DNA of 64,000 nt from Coriaria nepalensis (lineage: Eukaryota; Streptophyta; Magnoliopsida; Cucurbitales; Coriariaceae). Below, one piece after another: positions 1 through 10,964 of this stretch (position 1 is the first letter of the stretch; every line of letters begins with the position of its first letter). Position numbers and translations under genes: made by a program. The stretch covers positions 18,309,209 through 18,373,208 of the forward strand of contig CP114482.1 of assembly GCA_027186245.1 (NCBI GenBank), read 5' to 3'. The notes beneath the pieces are model-generated. The model was not told the DNA's origin and did no database searches. It saw only the letters and a program-made list of their open reading frames with translations.

Positions 1-2930
1 TGAAACCAATTCTAATGAATTCTATTTTTACATTTCAAACACCACTTTCGCGCATCACTTGCTAATGATCTTTTTAAGACAAGTATGCATTTGTTTTATC
101 TTATTTTCATGTCAATGAGTCTTTTCGAGACAGTAAATCATTTGGATGCCACAGGAGCGAATACTATTTTCGCATTTCAAAGATGACTATTGCGCATAGC
201 TTTCATATGATTTTTTGAAGGCAAGCATGAATTTGTTTTATTTTAGAGTCATTATCTCAATGACTTTTTCAAAGTCACTAATTCATTTGAAAGCAATTAA
301 AATGAATTCTATTTTCCGCTTCGAACCCGACTTTCATACAAGACTTGCTACTGATCATTTAAGGGCAAGTACGCATTTGTTTTATTGGAGATTCATGTCA
401 ATGAGTCTTTTCAAGTCACTAATTTATTTGAAAGCAATTCGAACGAATTCTATTTTTGCACTTTAAACACTACTTTCGCGCATCACTTGCTAATGATCTC
501 TTTAAGACAGGTATGCATTTGTTTTATCTTATATTCATGTCAATGAGTTTTTTCAAGACAATAAATCATTTGGAAGACATTGGAGCGAATACTATTTTCG
601 CATTTAAAACACGAATTTCGCGCATAGCTTGCGTATGATTTTTTGAAGGCAAGCATGAATTTGTTTTATTTTAGAGTCATTATCTAAATGACTTTTAGAA
701 AGTCACTAATTCATTTGAAAGCAATTAAAATGAATTCTATTTTCCGCTTCGAAACCGACTTTCATACAAGACTTGCTACTGATCATTTAAGGGCAAGTAC
801 ACATTTGTTTTATTTGAGATTCATGTCAATGAGTCATTTCAAGTCACTAATTTATTTGAAACCAATTCTAATGAATTCTATTTTTACACTTCAAACACCA
901 GTTTCGCGCATCACTTGCTGATGATCTTTTTAAGACAAGTATGCATTTGTTTTATCTTATATTCATGTCAATGAGTCTTTTCAAGACAATAAATCATTTG
1001 GAACCCATTGTAGAGAATACTATTTTCGCATTTCAAACACGACTTTCGCGCATAACTTGCATATGATTTTTTTGAAGGCAAGCATGAATTTGTTTTATTT
1101 TAGAGTCATCATCTCAATGACTCTTTGAAAGTCATTAATTCATTTGAAAGCAATTAAAATGAATTCTATTTTCTCCTTCGTACCCGACTTTCGTACATAA
1201 CTTGCTGATGATCATTTAAGGGTAAGTACACCTTTGTTTTATTTGAGATTCATGTCAAGACAAATGAGTTTTTTCTACTGATCATTTAAGGGTAAGTACA
1301 CCTTTGCTACTGATCATTTAAGGGCAAGTGCGCATTTGTTTCTCTTGAGATTCATGTTAATGAGTTTTTTCAACTCACTAATTCATTTGAAAGCAATTCG
1401 AACGAATTCTATTTTTGCACATCAAACACTACTTTCGCGCATCACTTGCTAATGATATTTGTAGGACAAGTATGCATTTGTTTTATCTTATATTCATGTC
1501 AATGAGTCTTTTCAAGACAGTAAATCATTTGGATGCCATTGGAGTGACTACTATTTTCGCTTTTCAAACACGACTTTCACGCATAATATGATTTTTTGAA
1601 GGCAAGTACGAATTTTTTTTATTTTAGAGTCATTATCTCAATGACTTTTTGAAAGTCACTAATTCATTTGATAACTAAAATGAATTCTATTTTCCGCTTC
1701 GAACCCGACTTTCATACAAGACTTGCTACTGATCATTTAAGGGCAAGTACACATTTGTTTTATTTGAGATTAATGTCAATGAGTCTTTTCAAGTCACTAA
1801 TTCATTTGAAAGCAATTCGAACGAATATATTTTTGCACTTCAAACACCACTTTCGCGCATCACTTGCTGATGATTTTTTTAAGACAAGTATGCATTTGTT
1901 TTATCTTATATTAATGTTAATGAGTCTTTTCAAGACAATAAATCATTTGGAAGCCATTGGAGCGAATACTAATTTCGCATTTCAAACACGACTTTTGTGC
2001 ATAGCTCGCATATGATTTTTTGATGGCAAGTATGAGTTTGTTTTATTTTAGAGTCATTATCTCAATGACTTTTTGAAAGTCACTAATTCATTTGAATGAA
2101 ATTAAAATGAATTCAATTTTCCGCATCGAACCCGACTTTCATACAAGACTTGCTAATGATCACTTAAGGGCAAGTACACATTTGGTTTTATTTGAGATTC
2201 ATGTCACTGAGTCTTTTCAAGTCACTAATTCATTTGAAAGCAATTCGAACGAATTCTATTTTTGCACTTCAAACACTACTTTCGCGCATCACTTGCTAAT
2301 GATCTTTTTAAGACAAGTATGCATTTGTTTTATCTTATTTTCATGTCAATGAGTCTTTTCAAGACAGTAAATCATTTGGATGCCAATGGAGCGAATACTA
2401 TTTTTGCATTTCAAACATGACCATCGCGCATAGCTTTCATATGATTTTTTGAAGGCAAGCATGAATTTGTTTTATTTTAGAGTCATTATCTCAATGAGTT
2501 TTTCAAAGTCACTAATTCATTTGAAAGCAATTAAAATGAATTCTATTTTCCGCTTCGAACCCGACTTTCATACAAGACTTGCTACTGATCATTTAAGGGC
2601 AAGTACGCATTTGTTTTATTTCAGATTCATGTCAATGAGTCTTTTCAAGTCACTAATTCATTTGAAAGCAATTCGAACGAATTCTATTTTTGCACTTCAA
2701 ACACTACTTTCGCGCATCACTTGCTAATGATCTCTTCAAGACAAGTATGCATTTGTTTTATCTTATATTCATGTCAATGAGTTTTTTCAAGACAATAAAT
2801 CATTTGGAAGACATTGGAGCGAATACTATTTTCGCATTTAAAACACGACTTTCGCGCATAGCTTGCATATGATTTTTTGAAGGCAAGAATGAATTTGTTT
2901 TATTTTAGAGTCATTATCTCAATGACTTTT
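1..2930 (+). repeat. Left copy of a 2.93-kb segment duplicated at offset 12,729 bp
   Basis: Positions 1 to about 2930 match 12730 to about 15659 almost base for base, including private features such as the scrambled unit at 1221-1321 and the gataactaaaatg deletion near 1670. By eye I found five substitutions: 697, 914, 935, 977 and 2127 versus 13426, 13643, 13664, 13706 and 14856. The match is already in progress at base 1, so the true left edge lies outside the window. The right edge is the change caaagt to gaaagt at about 2932 versus 15661. Confidence 0.93.
1221..1321 (+). repeat. Scrambled A|B boundary: nested 70- and 31-bp partial duplications
   Basis: The start of B appears three times in a row, at 1221 (ggtaagtacacctttg), at 1291 (same sequence) and at 1322 (gggcaagtgcgcatttg). 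Each later copy is preceded by a re-used A end, ctactgatcatttaag (1275-1290) and gctactgatcatttaa (1306-1321). Net effect: about 101 extra bases, giving a 524-bp unit after allowing for a 6-bp loss further on. An odd catgtcaagacaaatgag stretch just upstream joins B and C-like text. The same arrangement is present at about 13950-14050 in the duplicated copy. Confidence 0.88.
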
Positions 2931-3306
2931 TCAAAGTCACTAATTCATTTGAAAGCAATTAAAATGAATTCTATTTTCTGCTTCGAACCCGACTTTCCTA
3001 CAAGACTTGCTACTGATCATTTAAGGGCAAGTACACATTTGTTTTATTTGAGATTCATGTCACTGAGTCTTTTCAAGTCACTAATTCATTTGAAAGCAAT
3101 TCGAACGAATTCTATTTTTGCACTTCAAACACTACTTTCGCGCATCACTTGCTAATGATCTTTTTAAGACAAGTATGCATTTGTTTTATCTTATATTCAT
3201 GTCAATGAGTCTTTTCAAGACAGTAAATCATTTGGATGCCAATGGAGCGAATACTATTTTTGCATTTCAAACATGACCATCGCGCATAGCTTTCATATTA
3301 TTTTTT

Positions 3307-3450
3307 GAAGGCAAGCATGAATTTGTTTTATTTTAGAGTCATTATCTCAATGACTTTTTCAAAGTCACTAATTCATTTGAAAGCAATTAAAATGAATTCT
3401 ATTTTCCGCTTCGAACCCGACTTTCATACAAGACTTGCTACTGATCATTT
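3307..3450 (+). repeat. Monomer A, subfamily 1 form (144 bp)
   Basis: A begins at gaaggcaag and ends before aagggcaag. It is identified by gagtcattatctcaatgac, by attaaaatgaattc with its GAATTC site at 3394, and by ccgcttcgaacccgac. It aligns collinearly with B and C, so the three share ancestry. It is 2 bp longer than B and C. It also carries two overlapping short hairpins at 3337-3366, annotated separately, that B and C lack. Confidence 0.92.
3337..3366. other. Two overlapping short hairpins in subfamily 1 monomer A
   Basis: AGTCATT-atctc-AATGACT (3337-3355) is a perfect 7-bp stem with a 5-base loop. It overlaps GACTTT-ttc-AAAGTC (3352-3366), a perfect 6-bp stem with a 3-base loop. The shared bases GACT mean only one can form at a time. 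Subfamily 2 A reads gtcatcatctcaatgtctc, which breaks both. The feature is seen in most subfamily 1 A monomers. Function unknown. Confidence 0.7.
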
Positions 3451-3460
3451 AAGGGCAAGT
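3433..3460. other. Monomer-boundary inverted repeat, A|B form (subfamily 1)
   Basis: ACTTGC (3433-3438) and GCAAGT (3455-3460) are exact reverse complements separated by 16 bp that contain TGATCA. The same geometry recurs at every A|B boundary, and in weaker form at B|C and C|A. It could be a protein-binding dyad or simply ancestral monomer sequence; the sequence alone does not decide. Confidence 0.8.
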
Positions 3461-3592
3461 ACGCATTTGTTTTATTTCAGATTCATGTCAATGAGTCTTT
3501 TCAAGTCACTAATTCATTTGAAAGCAATTCGAACGAATTCTATTTTTGCACTTCAAACACTACTTTCGCGCATCACTTGCTAATGATCTTTT
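3451..3592 (+). repeat. Monomer B, subfamily 1 form (142 bp)
   Basis: B begins at aagggcaag and ends before the taagacaag boundary. Diagnostic blocks are gattcatgtcaatgagtc, aattcgaacgaattc (GAATTC at 3535) and gcacttcaaacactac followed by tttcgcgcatcacttgc. Many other subfamily 1 units carry an alternative B centre, ttatttgaaaccaattctaa, in place of ttcatttgaaagcaattcgaac, so B exists as at least two interspersed variants in this region. Confidence 0.92.
3526..3539. other. AATTCG-aa-CGAATT dyad in monomer B
   Basis: Six-base arms with a 2-base centre, overlapping the B EcoRI site. It is retained across both subfamilies in B monomers of the gcaattcgaacgaattc type and absent from the ccaattctaatgaattc B variant of subfamily 1. 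A binding site is conceivable but unsupported. Confidence 0.65.
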
Positions 3593-3602
3593 TAAGACAA
3601 GT
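3575..3602. other. Monomer-boundary inverted repeat, B|C form
   Basis: ACTTG (3575-3579) faces CAAGT (3598-3602) with the same 28-bp total span as the A|B dyad. The sixth pair is lost (C against A). It recurs at nearly every B|C junction in both subfamilies; one unit lacks the left arm because of the 12-bp deletion near 7671. Confidence 0.75.
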
Positions 3603-3734
3603 ATGCATTTGTTTTATCTTATATTCATGTCAATGAGTCTTTTCAAGACAGTAAATCATTTGGATGCCAATGGAGCAAATACTATTTTTGCATTTCAAAC
3701 ATGACCATCGCGCATAGCTTTCATATGATTTTTT
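3593..3734 (+). repeat. Monomer C, subfamily 1 form (142 bp)
   Basis: C begins at taagacaag and runs to the next gattttttgaagg. Diagnostic blocks are tatgcatttgttttatctta, caagacagtaaatcatttgg, a gcgaatactattt block where A and B have GAATTC, and a catagc...catatgatttttt tail. C is the most diverged of the three and has lost the EcoRI site (GAATAC at the equivalent place in most units). Confidence 0.92.
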
Positions 3735-5874
3735 GAAGGCAACCATGAATTTGTTTTATTTTAGAGTCATTATCTCAATGAGTTTTTCAAAGTCACTAAT
3801 TCATTTGAAAGCAATTAAAATGAATTCTATTTTCCGCTTCGAACCCGACTTTCATACAAGACTTGCTACTGATCATTTAAGGGCAAGTACGCATTTGTTT
3901 TATTTCAGATTCATGTCAATGAGTCTTTTCAAGTCACTAATTCATTTGAAAGCAATTCGAACGAATTCTATTTTTGCACTTCAAACACTACTTTCGCGCA
4001 TCACTTGCTAATGATCTCTTTAAGACAAGTATGCATTTGTTTTATCTTATATTCATGTCAATGAGTTTTTTCAAGACAATAAATCATTTGGAAGACATTG
4101 GAGCGAATACTATTTTCGCATTTAAAACACGACTTTCGCGCATATCTTGCACATGATTTTTTGAAGGCAAGAATGAATTTGTTTTATTTTAGAGTCATTA
4201 TTTCAATGACTTTTTGAAAGTCACTAATTCATTTGAAAGCAATTAAAATGAATTCTATTTTCTGCTTCGAATCCGACTTTCATACAAGACTTACTACTGA
4301 TCATTTAAGGGCAAGTACACATTTGTTTTATTTGAGATTCATGTCAATGAGTCTTTTCAAGTCACTAATTTATTTGAAACCAATTCTAATGAATTCTATT
4401 TTTACACTTCAAACACCACTTTCGCGCATCACTTGCTGATGATCTTTTTAAGACAAGTATGCATTTGTTTTATCTTATATTCATGTTAATGAGTCTTTCC
4501 AAGACAATAAATCATTTGGAAGCCGTTGGAGCGAATACTATTTTTTCATTTCCAACACGACTTTCGTGCATAGCTCGCATATGATTTTTTGAAGGCGAGT
4601 ATGAGTTTGTTTTATTTTAGAGTCATTATCTCAATGACTTTTTCAAAGTCACTAATTCATTTGAAAGCAATTAAAATGAATTCTATTTTCCGCTTCGAAC
4701 CCGACTTTCATACAAGACTTGCTACTGATCATTTAAGGGCAAGTACGCATTTGTTTTATTTCAGATTCACGTCAATGAGTCTTTTCAAGTCACTAATTCA
4801 TTTGAAAGCAATTCGAACGAATTCTATTTTTGCACTTCAAACACTACTTTCGCGCATCACTTGCTAATGATCTCTTTAAGACAAGTATGCATTTGTTTTA
4901 TCTTATATTCATGTCAATGAGTTTTTTCAAGACAATAAATCATTTGGAAGACATTGGAGCGAATACTATTTCCGCATTTAAAACACGACTTTCGCGCATA
5001 GCTCGCATATGATTTTTTGAAGGCAAGAATGAATTTGTTTTATTTTAGAGTCATTATTTCAATGACTTTTTGAAAGTCACTAATTCATTTGAAAGCAATT
5101 AAAATGAATTCTATTTTCTGCTTCGAATCCGACTTTCATACAACACTTGCTACTGATCATTTAAGGGCAAGTACACATTTGTTTTATTTGAGATTCATGT
5201 CAATGAGTCTTTTCAAGTCACTAATTTATTTGAAACCAATTCTAATGAATTCTATTTTTACACTTCAAACACCACTTTCGCGCATCACTTGCTGATGATC
5301 TTTTTAAGACAAGTATGCATTTGTTTTATCTTATATTCATGTCAATGAGTCTTTTCAAGACAATAAATCATGTTGAAGCCATTGGAGCGAATACTATTTT
5401 TTCGTTTCCAACACGACTTTCGTGCATAGCTCGCATATGATTTTTTGAAGGCGAGTATGAGTTTGTTTAATCTTACAGTCATCATCTCAATGACTCTTTG
5501 AAAGTCACTAATTCATTTGAAAGCAATTAAAATGAATTCTAATTTCCGCTTCGAATCCGACTTTCATACAAGACTTGCTACTGATCATTTAAGGGCAAGT
5601 ACACATTTGTTTTATTTGAGATTCATGTCAATGAGTCTTTTCAAGTCACTAATTTATTTGAAACCAATTCTAATGAATTCTATTTTTACACTTCAAACAC
5701 CACTTTCGCGCATCACTTGCTGATGATCTTTTTAAGACAAGTATGCATTTGTTTTATCTTATATTCATGTTAATGAGTCTTTTCAAGACAATAAATCATT
5801 TGGAAGCCATTAGAGCGAATACTAATTTCGCATTTCAAACACGACTTTCGCGCATAGCTCGCATATGATTTTTT

Positions 5875-6123
5875 GAAGGCAAGTATGAGTTTGTTTTATT
5901 TTAGAGTTATTATCTCAATGACTTTTTGAAAGTCACTAATTCCGTTGAAAGCAATTAAAATGAATTCTATTTTTCGCGTCGAACCCGACTTTCATACAAG
6001 ACTTGCTATTGATCATTTAAGGCAAGTATACATTTGTTTTATTTGAGATTCATGTCAATGAGTCTTTTCAAGTCACTAATTTATTTGAAACCAATTTCGC
6101 GCATAGCTTGCATATGATTTTTT
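5875..6123 (+). repeat. Deleted HOR unit, 249 bp (179 bp missing)
   Basis: The spacing of gaaggc boundaries here is 249 bp where 428 is expected. B runs normally to ttatttgaaaccaatt, then jumps to tcgcgcatagcttgcat, the end of C. In a neighbouring unit 36 bp separate ccaatt from tcgcgcat within B, and one 143-bp step leads to the equivalent place in C. 36 + 143 equals the 179 bp lost. So the deletion removed one monomer equivalent plus 36 bp, with only a T or so of possible overlap at the join near 6096. Confidence 0.88.
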
Positions 6124-7659
6124 GAAGGCAAGTATGACTTTTTTTATTTTAGAGTCATTATCTCAATGACGTTTTGAAAGTGGCTAATTCATTTGAAAGC
6201 AATTAAAATGAATTCTATATTCCGCTTTGAACCCAACTTTCATACGAGACTTGCTACTGATCATTTAAGGGCAAGTGCGCATTTGTTTCATTTGAGATTC
6301 ATGTTAATGAGTTTTTTCAGCTCACTAATTCATTTGAAAGCAATTCGAACGAATTCTATTTTTGCACATCAAACACTACTTTCGCGCATCACTTGCTAAT
6401 GATATTTGTAGGATAAGTATGCATTTGTTTTATCTTATATTCATGTCAATGAGTCTTTTCAAGACAGTAAATCATTTGGATGCCATTGGAGTGAATACTA
6501 TTTTCGCTTTTCAAACACGACTTTCACGCAAAATATGATTTTTTGAAGGCAAGTACGAATTTTTTTTATTTTAGAGTCATTATCTCAATGACTTTTTGAA
6601 ATTCACTAATTCATTTGAAAGTAACTAAAACGAATTCTATTTTCCGCTTCGAACCCGACTTTCATACAAGACTTGCTACTGATCATTTAAGGGCAAGTAC
6701 ACATTTGTTTTATTTGAGATTCATGTCAATGAGTCTTTTCAAGTCACTAATTTATTTGAAACCAATTCTAATAAATTCTTTTCTTACACTTCAAACACCA
6801 CTTTCGCGCATCAGTTGCTGATGATCTTTTTAAGGTAAGTATGCATTTGTTTTATCTTATATTCATGTCAATGAGTTTTTTCAAGACAATAAATCATTTG
6901 GAAGCAATTGCAGCGAATACTATTTTTGCATTTCAAACCCGACTATCGCGCATAACTTGCATATAGTTTGTTGAAAGAAAGTATGAATTTGTTTTATTTT
7001 AGAGTCATTATCTCAATGACTCTTTGAAAGTCACTAATTGATTTGAAAGAAATTAAAATGAGTTCTATTTTCCACTTCGAACCTGACTTTCATAAAAAAC
7101 CTGCTAATGATCATTTAAGGGCAAGTACACATTTGTTTTACTTGAGATTCATGTCAATGAGTCTTTTCAAGTCACTAATTTATTTGAAACCAATTCTAAT
7201 GAATTCTATTTTTACGCTCCAAACACCACTTTCGCGCATTACTTGCTGATGATCTTTTTAACACGAGTATGCATTTATTTTATCTTATATTCATGTCAAT
7301 GAGTCTTTTCAAGACAATAAATCATTTGGAAGCCATTGGAGCGAATACTATTTTTTTATTTCAAACATGACTTTCGCGCATAGCTTGCATATGATTTTTT
7401 GAAGGAAAGTATGACTTTGTTTTATTAGAGTCATTATCTCAATGACTTTTTGAAAGTGGCTAATTCATTTGAAAGCAATTAAAATGAATTCTATATTCCG
7501 CTTGGAACCCGACTTTCATACAAGACTTGCTACTGATCATTTAAGGGCAAGTACACATTTCTTTTATTTGAGATTCATGTCAATGAGTCTTTTCAAGTCA
7601 CTAATTTATTTGAAACTAATTCTAATGAATTCTATTTTTACACTTCAAACACCACTTTC

Positions 7660-7690
7660 GCGCATCACTTTTTAAGACAAGTATGCATTT
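7660..7690 (+). repeat. 12-bp deletion at a B|C monomer boundary
   Basis: The sequence reads cgcatcactttttaagacaa where neighbours have catcacttgctgatgatctttttaag (in two parts: catcacttgctgatgatc, then tttttaagac). The lost ttgctgatgatc removes the left arm of the boundary inverted repeat. Together with a 2-bp shortening near 7423 (tttattagagtc), it makes the unit from 7401 to 7815 only 414 bp long. Confidence 0.85.
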
Positions 7691-10600
7691 GTTCTATCTT
7701 ATATTCATGTCAATGAGTCTTTTGAAGACAATAAATCATTTGGAAAACATTGGAGCCAATACTATTTCCGCATTTCAAACACGACTTTCGCGCATACCTT
7801 GCATATGATTTTTTGAAGGCAAGTATGAATTTGTTTTAATTTAGGCTCATTATCTCAATGACTCTTTGAAAGTAACTAATTGATTTGAAAGCAATCAAAA
7901 TGAGTTCTATTTTCCGCTTCGAACTTGACTTTCATACAAAACCTGCTAATGATCATTTAAGGGCAAGTGCACATTTGTTTTATTTGAGATTCATGTCAAT
8001 GACTCTTTTCAAGTCACTAATTTATTTGAAACCAATTCTAATAAATTCTATTTTTACGCTCCAAACACCACTTGCGCGCATTGCTTGCTGATGATCTTTT
8101 TAACACAAGTATGCATTTATTTTATCTTATATTCATGTCAATGAGTCTTTTCAAGACAATAAATCATTTGGAAGCCATTGGAGGGAATACTATTTTTTTA
8201 TTTCAAACATGACTTTCGCGCATAGCTTGCATATGATTTTTTGAAGGCAAGTATGACTTCGTTTTATTTTAGAGTCATTATCTCAATGACTTTTTGAACG
8301 TGGCTAATTCATTTGAAAGCAATTAAAATGAATTCTATATTCCGCTTTGAACCCGACTTTCATACAAGACCTGCTACTGATCATTTAAGGGCAAGTACAC
8401 ATTTGTTTTATTTGAGATTCATGTCAATGAGTCTTTTCAAGTCACTAATTTATTTGAAACCAATTCTAATGAATTCTATTTTTACACTTCAAACACCACT
8501 TTCGCGCATCACTTGCTGATGATCTTTTTAAGACAAGTATGCATTTGTTCTATCTTATATTCATGTCAATGAGTCTTTTCAAGACAATAAATCATTTGGA
8601 AAAAATTGGAGCGAATACTATTTCCGCATTTCAAACACGACTTTCGCGCATACCTTGCATATGATTTTTTGAAGGCAAGTATGAATTTGTTTTAATTTAG
8701 GCTCATTATCTCAATGACTCTTTGAAAGTAACTAATTGATTTGAAAGCAATCAAAATGAGTTCTATTTTCCGCTTCGAACCTGACTTTCATACAAAACCT
8801 GCTAATGATCATTTAAGGGCAAGTACACATTTGTTTTATTTGAGATTCATGTCAATGAGTCTTTTCAAGTCACTAATTTATTTGAAACTAATTCTAATGA
8901 ATTCTATTTTTACACATCAAACACCACTTTCGCTCATCACTTGCGTATGATCTTTTTAAGACAAGTATCCATTTGTTTATCTTATATTCATGTCAATGAG
9001 TCTTTTCAAGACAATAAATCATTTGGAAGCCATTAGAGTGAGTACTATTTTTTCATTTCGAACATGAGTTTGCGCATAACTTGCGTGTGATTCTTTGAAG
9101 GCAAGTTTGACTTTGTTTTATTTTAGAGTCATTATCTCAATGACTTTTTGAAAGTGACTAATTTATTTGAAAGCAATTAAAATGAATTCTATATTCCGCT
9201 TGGAACCCGACTTTCATACAAGACTTGCTACTGATCATTTGAGGGCAAGTACACATTTGTTTTATTTGAGATTCATGTCAATGAGTCTTTTCACGTCACT
9301 AATTTATTTGAAACCAATTCTAATGAATTCTATTTTTACGCTCCAAACACCACTTTCGCGCATCACTTGCTGATGATCTTTTTAAGACAAGTATGCATTT
9401 GTTTTATCTTCTATTCATGTTAATGAGTCTTTTCAAGACAATAAATCATTTCGAAGCCATTGGAGTGAATACTAATTTCGCATTTCAAACACGACTTTCG
9501 CGCATAGCTCGCATATGATTTTTTGAAGGCAAGTATGAGTTTGTTTTATTTTAGAGTCATTATCTCAATGACTTTTTGAAAGTCACTAATTCATTTGAAA
9601 GCAATTAAAATGAATTCTATTTTCTGCGTCGAACCCGACTTTCATACAAGACTTGCTACTGATCATTTAAGGGCAAGTACACATTTGTTTTATTTGAGAT
9701 TCATGTCAATGAGTCTTTTCAAGTCACTAATTCATCTGAAAGCAATTCGAATGAATTCTATTTTTACACTTCAAACACCACTTTCGCGCATCACTTGCTA
9801 ATGATCTTTTTAGGACAAGTATGCATTTGTTTTATCTGATATTCATGTCAATGAGTTTTTTCAAGACAATAAATCATTTGGAAGACATTGGAGCGAATAC
9901 TATTTTCGCATTTCAAACACGACTTTCGCGCATCGCTTGCATATGATTTTTTGAAGGCAAGCATGAATTTGTTTTATTTTAGAGTCATTATCTCAATGAC
10001 TTTTTGAAAGTCACTAATTCATTTGAAAGCAATTAAAATGAATTCTATTTTCCACTTCGAACCCGACTTTCATACAGGACTTGCTACTGATCATTTGAGG
10101 GCAAGTACACATTTGGTTTATTTGAGTTTCATGTCAATGAGTCTTTTCAAGTCACTAATTTATTTGAAACCAATTCTAATGAATTCTATTTTTACACTTC
10201 AAACACCACTTTCGCGCATCACTTGCTGATGATCTTTTTAAGACAAGTATGCATTTGTTTTATCTTATATTCATATTAATGAGTCTTTTCAAGACAATAA
10301 ATCATTTGGAAGCCATTGGAGCGAATACTAATTTCGCATTTCAAACACGACTTTCGCGCATAGCGCGCATAGGATTTTTTGAAGGCAAGTATGAGGTTGT
10401 TTTATTTTAGAGTCATTATCTCAATGACTTTTCGAAAGTCACTAATTCATTTGAAAGCAATTAAAATGAATTCTATTTTCCGCGTCGAAAACGTCTTTCA
10501 TACAAGACTTGCTACTGATCATTTAAGGGCAAGTACAAATTTGTTTTATTTGAGATTCATGTCAATGAGTCTTTTCAAGTTACTAATTTATTTGAAACCA

Positions 10601-10964
10601 ATTCTAATGAATTCTATTTTTACACTTCAAACACCACTTTCGCGCATCACTTGCTGATGATCTTTTTAAGACAAGTATGCATTTGTTTTATCTTATATTC
10701 ATATTAATGAGTCTTTTCAAGACAATAAATCATTTGGAAGCCATTGGAGCGAATACTAATTTCGCATTTCAAACACGACTTTCGCGCATAGCGCGCATAT
10801 GATTTTTTGAAGGCAAGTATGAGGTTGTTTTATTTTAGAGTCATTATCTCAATGACTTTTCGAAAGTCACTAATTCATTTGAAAGCAATTAAAATGAATT
10901 CTATTTTCCGCGTCGAACCCGACTTTCATACAAGACTTGCTACTGATCATTTAAGGGCAAGTGC

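Larger units (their letters stand above)
3307..3734 (+). repeat. Representative subfamily 1 HOR unit (428 bp, A-B-C)
   Basis: This is a typical unit of the left third. It divides at caag-containing boundaries into A (3307-3450, 144 bp), B (3451-3592, 142 bp) and C (3593-3734, 142 bp). Subfamily 1 marks are the A segment ttttccgcttcgaacccg, the A|B boundary ctactgatcatttaaggg, the B end actttcgcgcatcacttg, and the C segment cttatattcatgtcaatgag followed by caagacagtaaat. Neighbouring units at 2879 and 3735 are also 428 bp. It is a good reference unit for building the subfamily 1 consensus. Confidence 0.95.
2300..4165 (+). repeat. 1,284-bp offset duplication (three units) within subfamily 1
   Basis: Units starting at 2451 and 3735 share the uncommon tctcaatgagtttttcaaag in A, followed by the same gagttttttcaagacaataa form of C and an aaaacacgactttcgcgcat end. 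The spacing is exactly three 428-bp units. Boundaries are approximate. Only a few differences were seen, such as ctcttcaagac at 2733 versus ctctttaagac at 4017. Confidence 0.7.

Noticed and set aside
3302..3307. Poly-T (tttttt) as a transcription terminator
   Set aside because: The T run at the C|A boundary has no promoter or transcript context and occurs in every unit as plain repeat sequence.
3415..3435. CENP-B box in the aacccgacttt region
   Set aside because: On the reverse strand CCCG and the following T fit the consensus, but the required CGAA is TACA here, leaving only about six of nine core positions. CGGG on the forward strand is almost absent from the window, so no recurrent canonical box is present.
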